NCBI GenBank assembly: GCA_036003705.1
Contig: DASYSE010000008.1
Span: forward strand, 1-9,296
Source of the DNA: CALGFH01 sp036003705
GTDB taxonomy: Bacteria > Actinomycetota > CALGFH01
Length of the DNA stretch: 9,296 bases
Direction: 5' to 3'
The notes under the pieces were generated by a model. That model did no database searches. It saw only the letters and a program-made list of their open reading frames with translations, and was not told the origin of the DNA. This document shows, in pieces, positions 1 to 9,296 of the stretch (the first letter of the stretch is position 1; each line of letters opens with the position of its first letter). The position numbers were made by a program, and so were the translations under genes.

Positions 1-1486
1 GCTGGGCCAGGGGAAGGCGGAGCTCGAAGCGGGCGCCGCGGCCCGCTCCGGTGGGGTCGGTGACCAGCAGCTCCCCGCCCTGGGCGTTGGCCAGCTGGCG
101 GGCGATGTACAGCCCCAGCCCGACCCCGCCGGCGCGGCGGGTGGCCCCGGAGTCCAGCTGGGTGAACCGTTCGAAGATGCGGTCGCGCTCGGCGGCCGGG
201 ACCCCGGGCCCGGTGTCCTCGACCGCCAGCACCGCCAGGGCACCGACCCGCAGCGCCTCCAACCGGATCGGGGTGCCGTCGGGGGAGTGCTTGACCGCGT
301 TGTCGAGCAGGTTGCCGAGCACCTGGAGCACCACCTCCGGGACCGCTCGGACCGGCAGGACCTCGCGGGCGTCCAGCACCATCTGGCGGGCCGGGTAGGC
401 GGCCCGGGCGGCGGCCAGCGCATCACGGGCCGCCGCGGCCGCGTCGACCACCGGCCGCTCGCCCGGCTCGTGACCACTCCGCTCCAGCCGGGCGGCCAGC
501 AGCAGCTGCTCGATCTGGAGCTTGAGCCGGTCCCCCTGCCGGACCGCCATGTCGACCAGCTCCTGGCGTTGCGGGTCGGTGAGCTGGCCCTCCCGAGCGC
601 TCAGGGTGGCCAGGGCGCCGAGCATGCCGGCAAGCGGGGTTCGCAGCTCGTGGGAGACGGTGGCCAGCAGCTCGTCCTTGAGCCGGTCGCTCTCCCGCAG
701 CCGCTCGACCAGGGCGTGCTCGGCCTCGGCCAGCCGAGCCTGTTCGGCCGCCATCAGCCCGGCCCGTTCGGCCGCCTGCTCGGCCGAGGCCCGTTGCTCG
801 TCGGCCTGGACGGCGGTCTTGAGCGCGACCCGAACGGCCAGCAGCGGCAGCACCAGCAGCGGGAGCAGGCTGACCTCGTTCAGCGCAACCACCACCATGA
901 TCGGGGCCAGGCCAAAGACCATCCCGTAGGGCAGGGCCTCGACCCGCAGGGACTCCTTGAGGTCGGCGACGAAATGACGCCCGTTGGCCAGCGCCGTGAC
1001 CCCGCCGACCAGGACGAGGTTGCCGACGAAGAAGACCAGCGCGGCGGCCACGAACGCCGGGAGCTGCCCGGCGCTGAATGGGCGGCCGCCGCCCAGGAGC
1101 TCGTAGACGCCGCCGGCCAGTGCCATCAGCAGACCGTACTGACCGATGTTGAACAGGACCTTCTCGGGCGCGGCCCGCCGCAGCACCTCGGTGACCAGCA
1201 ACGCGAGCGTCATCGCGAAGGCGGCCGCCGCTGTGCCCCACCCGAGCAGGATCGCGAACGCGAACGTCTCGGCGGTCGTGGCCGTCTGGCTCCCCGCCCG
1301 CAGCCGCAGGACGGGGTACGACTCGGTGACGACCAGGCAGACCACCAGCGCCCAGAAGACGGGCGGCTGCCGCAGCACGGCCGCCAGCCCGCCCCCGCTG
1401 GCAAGGAGCACCAGCAGGCCGAGCCCGACCGCCGAGACGGTGAGCACGTAGGCGTGCAGCCCTGACGAGCGGCGGTGAGCGACCAT
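1..1486 (-). CDS. Membrane-embedded sensor histidine kinase, C-terminus cut by the window edge
   Basis: This is a two-component sensor kinase that autophosphorylates a histidine and passes the phosphate to a response regulator. Read on the minus strand it stays open for 495 codons from ATG 1486 to the left edge. Residues about 12-220 are strongly hydrophobic, with roughly seven membrane segments and no large extracytoplasmic loop, so any signal is probably sensed in or near the membrane. Residues about 225-270 form an Ala/Glu-rich coiled-coil linker. The HisKA box SHELRTP has the phospho-acceptor at His279. The ATPase domain shows the N box NLLDNAVKHSP (Asn392, Asn396), the G1 box DTGPGVP (Asp424) and the G2 box GVGLGLYIA (about 454-462). 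The visible end, FELRLPL, is where such kinases normally finish, so probably only a short tail is missing. The ribosome site before ATG 1486 is weak (GGGG), and an in-frame TTG six bases or so upstream is an alternative start. No response regulator is in the window; it may lie to the left. The specific signal cannot be told. Confidence 0.93.
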   Translation of the reverse strand, partial: MVAHRRSSGLHAYVLTVSAVGLGLLVLLASGGGLAAVLRQPPVFWALVVCLVVTESYPVLRLRAGSQTATTAETFAFAILLGWGTAAAAFAMTLALLVTEVLRRAAPEKVLFNIGQYGLLMALAGGVYELLGGGRPFSAGQLPAFVAAALVFFVGNLVLVGGVTALANGRHFVADLKESLRVEALPYGMVFGLAPIMVVVALNEVSLLPLLVLPLLAVRVALKTAVQADEQRASAEQAAERAGLMAAEQARLAEAEHALVERLRESDRLKDELLATVSHELRTPLAGMLGALATLSAREGQLTDPQRQELVDMAVRQGDRLKLQIEQLLLAARLERSGHEPGERPVVDAAAAARDALAAARAAYPARQMVLDAREVLPVRAVPEVVLQVLGNLLDNAVKHSPDGTPIRLEALRVGALAVLAVEDTGPGVPAAERDRIFERFTQLDSGATRRAGGVGLGLYIARQLANAQGGELLVTDPTGAGRGARFELRLPLAQ

Positions 1487-1530
1487 TGTCCCCCAAGCCC
1501 GCAGGAGCGTTCAGACCGGCAGGAGGGCCG

Positions 1531-1559
1531 ATAACACCACGTCCCCAGACCCTTGTCGA
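1531..1559 (-). promoter_or_regulatory. Possible promoter of the histidine kinase gene
   Basis: Read on the minus strand, TCGACA (complement of 1554-1559) and TGTTAT (complement of 1531-1536) are separated by exactly 17 bases. They resemble a sigma-70-type -35/-10 pair and would place the transcript start about 38 bases before the kinase ATG. The -10 lacks the usual A at position 2, so this is a weak match. If real, it lets the kinase be transcribed without the upstream microprotein gene. Confidence 0.3.
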
Positions 1560-1578
1560 GCCTGGGCCGCTGAGGGCT

Positions 1579-1590
1579 GCACACCTGTGC
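1579..1590. other. Short inverted repeat, possible operator
   Basis: GCACA-CC-TGTGC is a perfect 5-bp dyad with a two-base centre. It lies just downstream of the microprotein stop codon and about 20 bases upstream of the possible kinase -35 box. It is too short, and its loop too tight, for a good terminator hairpin. A protein-binding dyad is possible, but a 5-bp dyad can easily occur by chance in sequence this GC-rich. Confidence 0.15.
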
Positions 1591-1598
1591 CTAGACGG

Positions 1599-1697
1599 CT
1601 AGGTCCACTTGTGGCCAGCGCCCAGTGCTGCGGCCAGCGCGCCCAGCGATGCAAGCATCCAGGCGGCACGGGCCGTACGGGCCTTGAGGTGCGTCAT
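1599..1697 (-). CDS. 32-residue single-span membrane microprotein
   Basis: This is a short open frame of 32 codons plus TAG. It is supported mainly by its ribosome site: GGGAGGAGGTGA ends seven bases before the ATG, which is close to the ideal anti-16S match and much stronger than the sites of its neighbours. The protein begins MTHLKARTARAAW, with basic residues in the first ten. It continues with the uninterrupted hydrophobic stretch MLASLGALAAALGAG (about residues 14-28) and ends HKWT. By the positive-inside rule the N-terminus would be cytoplasmic with one membrane helix. It precedes the histidine kinase on the same strand with a 112-base gap and is divergent from glyA. I do not recognise a family. 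It could be a small partner of the neighbouring membrane kinase or an independent stress-type small membrane protein; this is inference from position only. Confidence 0.6.
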   Translation of the reverse strand: MTHLKARTARAAWMLASLGALAAALGAGHKWT

Positions 1698-1704
1698 GCC
1701 TTGT

Positions 1705-1716
1705 TCACCTCCTCCC
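1705..1716 (-). promoter_or_regulatory. Near-perfect Shine-Dalgarno sequence of the microprotein gene
   Basis: The minus-strand reading is GGGAGGAGGTGA, containing the core GGAGGTGA at optimal spacing (seven bases) from the ATG at 1697. It decides the start codon and is the main evidence that this short frame is translated. Confidence 0.7.
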
Positions 1717-1762
1717 TTGCGGCGGGATGGAGGAGGCGGCGAACCTCCAGGTTGCAACGCGC

Positions 1763-1768
1763 AGTATA
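1763..1768 (-). promoter_or_regulatory. Possible -10 box for the microprotein gene
   Basis: The minus strand reads TATACT, one mismatch from TATAAT, in an otherwise GC-rich stretch. It would give a leader of roughly 60 bases before the microprotein ATG. No good TTGACA-like -35 is visible at 16-18 bases upstream. It lies in the 150-bp divergent region shared with glyA. Confidence 0.35.
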
Positions 1769-1807
1769 GGACGAATCGGCAAACCATCCCCGGGAGCAGG
1801 CACCGGG

Positions 1808-1813
1808 TAGGAT
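1808..1813 (+). promoter_or_regulatory. Possible -10 box for glyA
   Basis: TAGGAT matches the actinobacterial TANNNT -10 pattern and sits 34 bases before the glyA ATG, leaving a leader of about 25-30 bases that contains the AGGAG ribosome site. No recognisable -35 element is present at the expected distance. Confidence 0.3.
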
Positions 1814-1847
1814 GCGGCTGGCGGCCGCCACCGACAGGAGAGGAACC

Positions 1848-3326
<1,479 letters not shown>

Positions 3327-3342
3327 GCAGGGGTTGGCTACC

Positions 3343-3359
3343 GGCGGCGCCGCGCCGCC
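3343..3359. terminator. Possible bidirectional terminator hairpin, left copy
   Basis: GGCGGCG-CCG-CGCCGCC forms a perfect 7-bp all-GC stem with a three-base loop, located 17 bases after the glyA stop. There is no T-run on either side, so it could be a GC-rich L-shaped terminator or only an RNA-stabilising stem. It serves the convergent ends of glyA and the minus-strand membrane protein gene. Confidence 0.4.
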
Positions 3360-3394
3360 ACGACCAGCAGCACCACCGTGCAGGCAGGGGTTGG

Positions 3395-4381
3395 CTACCG
3401 GCGGCGCCGCGCCGCCACGACCAGCAGCACCACCGCGACGGTCACCGCCCCCAGCGCCAGCGCCGCCGGCGGCCAGGACGGCGACCCGTCGCCCGGCGGC
3501 CGGGCGCCTGCGGGCGGGGCCGGGCGGGGCGCAGGGCGTGTGGTCGGGCCGGCGCGCGGGATGGCCGACTCCGGCAGCGGGACCCGCCAGACCTCGCTGC
3601 CGAACCCCTCGGACCCGGCCAGGACCGCACGGCCGTCGGCCTCCACGGCGATCGACTCGCCCTGGACCTGCAGGGGCAGCACGACCCCCCCGACCCGCCG
3701 GCCGGGGGCCGCGTAGAGGTGAGCCTCCTGGTAGTCGCGGAGCACGAACACCCGGCCGTCGGGGGCGAACGCTCCGTCGGTGACCAGCGGCGGCACCGCG
3801 GCCACGCGGCGGAGCACGTTCACCCGGTCGGTGCGGAGCCGGGCGGGCGCCCGGTACAGGCCGCCGCCGGCCAGGTCCTTGCTGGCGACGTACAGGCGGT
3901 TGCTGCGGGGATCCACCAGCAGGGCCTCGGCGTCGCGGGGACCGTCGGCGTAGCGCAGCCGGTAGCGCCGCACCCGCACGGTGGCGTCGCGCAGCCGCGC
4001 CGGCTCGGCCACCCGGTACACCGTGATCGAGGGCCACAGGCTCTGGTTGTCGCCGATGTCGCCGACGAACAGGGCCGGCCGGCCGCGGTCGTCGCGGCCG
4101 GTGGCCATCGCCTCCCAGTCGCGGGCCTCCACTCCCGCGAACGCCAAGGTGGCAAGGACCCGGCCGTCCCGCCCGACCGCGAACAGCCGGGCGGCGTCGC
4201 CGCTGTCGTTGTGGGTCCACAGCACCCCCGGATGGCGCCGGCTGACCGCCAGCCCGCTCGACTCGACGATCCGCGGGTCCTCGATCCGCAGCACGACCTC
4301 GGCCTCCCGGGCCGCCACCGCCGGCAGGGCGAGCCACAGGAGGGTACCGGCGGCCAGCACGGCGGCAAGTCGAGACAGCAT
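3395..4381 (-). CDS. Secreted, C-terminally membrane-anchored beta-propeller-like protein
   Basis: The 328-residue product starts with a clear signal peptide (MLSRLAAVLAAGTLLWLALP, then AVAA; cleavage likely after Ala23 or Ala24). The mature part has repeated blade-like stretches: RIVESSGLAVSRRHPGVLW, THNDSGDAARLFAVGRDG, DWEAMATG, ALFVGDIGDN, RNRLYVASKDLAGG-type strands, VTDGAFAPDGRVFVLRDY, and GSEGFGSEVWRVPLP. This SSGLA...HNDSGD...DWE...GDIGDN pattern is typical of extracellular propeller proteins often annotated as WD40-like or phytase-esterase-like. A Pro-rich linker (about 275-302) leads to one membrane helix (about 303-324) and a terminal RRRR, so the propeller should be displayed outside the cell; there is no LPXTG sorting motif. 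The ATG at 4381 lacks a ribosome site but has a -10 box seven bases upstream. No catalytic residues could be identified, and the ligand is unknown. Confidence 0.8.
   Translation of the reverse strand: MLSRLAAVLAAGTLLWLALPAVAAREAEVVLRIEDPRIVESSGLAVSRRHPGVLWTHNDSGDAARLFAVGRDGRVLATLAFAGVEARDWEAMATGRDDRGRPALFVGDIGDNQSLWPSITVYRVAEPARLRDATVRVRRYRLRYADGPRDAEALLVDPRSNRLYVASKDLAGGGLYRAPARLRTDRVNVLRRVAAVPPLVTDGAFAPDGRVFVLRDYQEAHLYAAPGRRVGGVVLPLQVQGESIAVEADGRAVLAGSEGFGSEVWRVPLPESAIPRAGPTTRPAPRPAPPAGARPPGDGSPSWPPAALALGAVTVAVVLLVVAARRRR
3400..3416. terminator. Terminator-like hairpin, right copy, overlapping a gene's last codons
   Basis: This is the second copy of the GGCGGCG-CCG-CGCCGCC stem. It overlaps the final codons (AARRRR) of the minus-strand membrane protein gene. 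It was presumably the original hairpin before the tandem duplication, and it has no T-run. Confidence 0.3.
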
Positions 4382-4388
4382 GCGGGCC

Positions 4389-4394
4389 AGACTA
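4389..4394 (-). promoter_or_regulatory. -10 box placed for a leaderless transcript of the propeller gene
   Basis: The minus strand reads TAGTCT, then seven bases (GGCCCGC), then the ATG at 4381. A TANNNT hexamer at this distance puts the transcript start at or within a base of the A of ATG, the usual layout of leaderless actinobacterial genes. It explains why no ribosome site precedes this start. The -35 region is not clearly recognisable. Confidence 0.45.
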
Positions 4395-4402
4395 CCGGCC
4401 GG

Positions 4403-4545
4403 TCAGTCGGGCGGTCGGGCGGTGCTCCCCCTGGCGATCAGCTGGGGCATGGCGTCCTCGAAGTCGCCGACGCTGCCGCCGTCCAGCAGCGCGACCAGCC
4501 GTTTCGGCGGCCCGGGCCCCCGTGGGCCATTGGGACAGCTGCCCC
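4403..4545 (-). pseudogene. C-terminal remnant resembling a LacI-family regulator
   Basis: On the minus strand, a frame ending in TGA at 4403 reads RLVALLDGGSVGDFEDAMPQ followed by LIARGSTARPPD. This closely resembles the end of LacI-family repressors (a helix, then a short loop, then a LVVRGSTAPP-like tail). The upstream helix continues as PTGARAAE in another frame. An extra A in the GAAA at about 4502-4505 would account for the shift. No ligand-binding core or helix-turn-helix is seen upstream before the divergent gene at 4657, so only about 45 codons remain. The stop is 21 bases before the propeller gene on the same strand. The match is from memory of the family tail, so a chance resemblance is possible. 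Confidence 0.42.
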
Positions 4546-4656
4546 CCGGCGGTCGCCGCCGTCGTGCCCGCCGGATTCCGGGGGTACCGCTGGCGCCATT
4601 TCTCGGGTTCCGGCCCCGCCAGCGGCACGTCGCGGCGATGTGGAAAGATGCCGCGC

Positions 4657-8016
<3,360 letters not shown>

Positions 8017-8020
8017 GTGT

Positions 8021-8143
8021 CGATCGGGCAACGGCGGCGCCCGGACGCGTGCGGCACCAGCCACGCCGTGCTGGCGGCGATCGGGCAACGGCGGCTGCCG
8101 GACGCGTGCGGCAGCAGCCACGCCGGTGCGGGCAGCGATCGGG
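8021..8143. repeat. Imperfect tandem repeats, 57/58-bp period, after the helicase gene
   Basis: CGATCGGGCAACGGCGGC starts at 8021 and again at 8078, and CGATCGGG recurs at 8136, giving spacings of 57 and 58 bases. Copies one and two also share CCGGACGCGTGCGGCA and AGCCACGCCG, with scattered differences; copy three is only the first eight bases before it diverges. Copy two can form a 7-bp stem (8094-8100 with 8109-8115) that copy one cannot. The block fills the gap between the convergent stops at 8016 and 8152. The motif GGCGGC-Y-GCCGGACGC of copy two also occurs at 8164-8179 in the end of the neighbouring ligase remnant, so the repeats may derive from that gene's 3' end. Confidence 0.85.
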
Positions 8144-8163
8144 CCGGACGGTTACCGTCTGGC
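8143..8163. terminator. Possible terminator hairpin overlapping the ligase remnant's stop
   Basis: GCCGGACG-GTTAC-CGTCTGGC forms an 8-bp stem with a five-base loop. One pair is G-U in the plus-strand RNA, which would be an A-C mismatch in the minus-strand RNA, so it fits best as a stem downstream of the plus-strand helicase gene. The loop contains the TAA stop of the minus-strand remnant. There is no T-run. Confidence 0.35.
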
Positions 8164-8799
8164 GGCGGCCGCCGGACGCAGGCACGACTCGACCAGCTTG
8201 AACTTGCCGGCGGTGTCGCGCTCGTCCTGGAGGGTGTCACGCAGCTCCACGTCGACGGCCGGGTGGGCCACGCCCTGGGCGACCAGCTTCTCCCGCAGCC
8301 GGGTGATCACCAGCTGAACGGTCTGATCGGGCTTGGCGTCGGGCGCAGGGCGGCGCGGACGTGGAGGCCGTCCTGGTCGGCGACCACCTTGTACTGGACG
8401 AGGCCCGGGACGCCGGCCAGGGCGCTGCGCAGGGTCGGCCATCGCCCGGTACCTGCCGAGCAGCAGCTCGTCGCGGGTCAGGCCTTCCAGGTGGGCCTCG
8501 ACCGCCCCCAGCGTGAGCCGCCGGTCGGTGACCAGGTCGTCGAACCGCTCCATCACCGCGGCCTTGTCGATCGCCGGCAGCCGGTCCAGCTCGACCGGGC
8601 CGTCGGCGCCGGCACCGCCGTACAGCTCCCGGTAGAAGGACGACCGGGTGGTCGCGTGCCGCACCACCGCGTGCAGCCGCCGGCGCTGGAAGGCTTGGAG
8701 CTCCTCGGCGGTCCAGCGGTCGTGGCCGATCAGATCGCGGGCGAGTGCCATCGCCCCCGCCATGTCCGAGAGCCGCTTGATCTGGTAGGCCGGTCGCAT
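8152..8799 (-). pseudogene. Phenylacetate-CoA ligase-like gene with its catalytic core deleted
   Basis: The frame of 215 codons begins like PaaK/CapK-type adenylate-forming enzymes: residues 1-121 contain ELQAFQRRRLHAVVRHA, SSFYRELY, LDRLPAIDKAAVMERFDDLV and LTRDELLLGRYRAMA. In the family this is followed by a Thr/Ser/Gly-rich ATP-binding loop and about 200 further residues, none of which is present. Instead, from about 8432, a different frame reads LRSALAGVPGLVQYKVVADQ then DGLHVRAALR, a C-terminal-domain strand. After a one-base loss near 8341-8343 (CGCCCGAC where CGCCCCGAC is expected), the first frame resumes as DAKPDQTVQLVITRLREKLV and runs to TAA at 8152. The gene thus carries an internal deletion of perhaps 230 codons plus a frameshift, and it cannot make an active ligase. 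GGAGGT sits seven to eight bases before the ATG. The start follows the TetR gene's stop by two bases, so the two were an operon. Misassembly is an alternative explanation. Confidence 0.75.
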
Positions 8800-8801
8800 G
8801 G

Positions 8802-9296
8802 TCAGGACCTCCGTTCGGGCTGCGGGTCGTCGGTGGCAACGCCGCGCAGGAAGGCGATGGCCATGGTGGGCAGCAGCCCGTCAGGCACCCGGTCGGGGGC
8901 GGCCAGGCGCTCCAGCGCGATCCCGTTGCCCATCGCCACCACCGCCCTGGCCAGCACCCCCGGGGCCAGCGGCAGCGCCAGGCCGAGCCGGGCGTAGTCG
9001 GCCTCGATGAGCGCGGCGTAGGCCCCGACCAGGCGCTCGTGCCGGGCGCCGAACTCGCGCCGCAGGCGCTGGTCGCGAGCGGCATGCGACCAGAACTCAA
9101 GCACCAGCGGGAACCACTCCTGTTCCCGGTCCAGCAGCTCCATGCGGCGTCCGGCCAGCAGCTCGGCGTGTGCCGGCAGCGGCTGGTCGAGGGTGGCCAC
9201 CCGGGCCACCTCGGCGACGATCTGGTCGATCCGCTCGTCGAAGATGGCCAGGAAGAGGTCGGCCTTGCTGCCGAACCGGGAGTAGACGGCGCCGAT
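8802..9296 (-). CDS. TetR/AcrR-family transcriptional regulator, N-terminus cut by the window edge
   Basis: The open frame enters at the right edge in phase and runs 164 codons to TGA at 8802. It begins inside the DNA-binding domain: IGAVYSRFGSKADLFLAIFD matches the recognition helix and following helix of TetR repressors (family pattern GAVYxHFxSKxDLFxAL). About 30 residues of the N-terminus are missing. The rest is helical: EWFPLVLEFWSHAARDQRLR, EFGARHERLVGAYAALIEAD and VLARAVVAMGNGIALERLA, consistent with the ligand-binding and dimerisation domain. Its stop is two bases before the ATG of the ligase-like gene, so it probably autoregulates an operon with that gene. In this setting an acyl-CoA or aromatic-acid ligand is plausible but unproven. 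Confidence 0.9.
   Translation of the reverse strand: MGAVYSRFGSKADLFLAIFDERIDQIVAEVARVATLDQPLPAHAELLAGRRMELLDREQEWFPLVLEFWSHAARDQRLRREFGARHERLVGAYAALIEADYARLGLALPLAPGVLARAVVAMGNGIALERLAAPDRVPDGLLPTMAIAFLRGVATDDPQPERRS

Noticed and set aside
287..1465. A 392-codon plus-strand frame opposite the histidine kinase.
   Set aside because: It is rich in Gln, Arg and Gly with no domains, while the opposite strand encodes every kinase box in order.
4522..4656. An upstream ATG that would add 45 residues to the nuclease-helicase protein.
   Set aside because: The added residues (MGHWDSCPPAVAAVV and onward) do not resemble the family, there is no ribosome site, and the stretch overlaps the apparent LacI remnant. 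The nuclease family begins at the FHADLHIHS motif.
8336..8440. Programmed frameshifting as the explanation for the frame changes in the ligase-like gene.
   Set aside because: The catalytic core is missing as well, so recovering the frame would not give an active enzyme. There is no slippery heptamer, and a deletion plus a lost C is simpler.
8017..8997. A plus-strand frame that translates the 57-bp repeats into a 19-residue repeat peptide.
   Set aside because: It begins immediately after the helicase stop without a ribosome site and then runs antisense to the ligase remnant and the TetR gene. The repeat peptide has no recognisable features.

Overview
The window is very GC-rich throughout, with third codon positions almost always G or C. 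It carries an actinobacterial-type set of genes, which suggests a deep-branching soil or environmental member of the Actinomycetota. This is an inference from composition, TANNNT-type -10 boxes, a TetR regulator next to a PaaK/CapK-like ligase, and general protein flavour. No marker gene in the window fixes the lineage.

Layout, left to right. (1) 1-1697, minus strand: a 32-residue membrane microprotein with a near-perfect Shine-Dalgarno sequence, followed by a membrane-embedded sensor histidine kinase that runs off the left edge. (2) 1848-3326, plus strand: glyA, a long-form (Chlamydia-like, 492 aa) serine hydroxymethyltransferase, divergent from the microprotein. (3) 3325-3435: an exact 54-bp unit repeated with a 57-bp period at the convergent end of glyA and the next gene. 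(4) 3395-4381, minus strand: a secreted, C-terminally anchored protein that looks like a beta-propeller, with a likely leaderless start. (5) 4403 to about 4545, minus strand: a frameshifted C-terminal scrap that resembles a LacI-family regulator. (6) 4657-8016, plus strand: a 1119-residue fusion of an endonuclease Q-like PHP nuclease (TIGR00375 type, with a zinc-ribbon-like Cys motif) to a UvrD/Rep/PcrA superfamily 1 helicase. The two halves are joined by a low-complexity linker containing a 39-bp coding minisatellite. (7) 8021-8163: imperfect 57/58-bp tandem repeats and a hairpin at the convergent end of the helicase gene. (8) 8152-9296, minus strand: a TetR-family regulator (cut by the right edge) coupled to a phenylacetate-CoA-ligase-like gene that has lost its catalytic middle and carries a frameshift.

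The genes do not form one pathway. The most interesting protein is the nuclease-helicase fusion. EndoQ nicks DNA 5' of deaminated bases and abasic sites, and a covalently attached translocating helicase would allow nick recognition and strand unwinding in one polypeptide. The second theme is instability of gene ends: three separate tandem repeats and two gene remnants lie within about 5.5 kb, mostly at convergent 3' ends.
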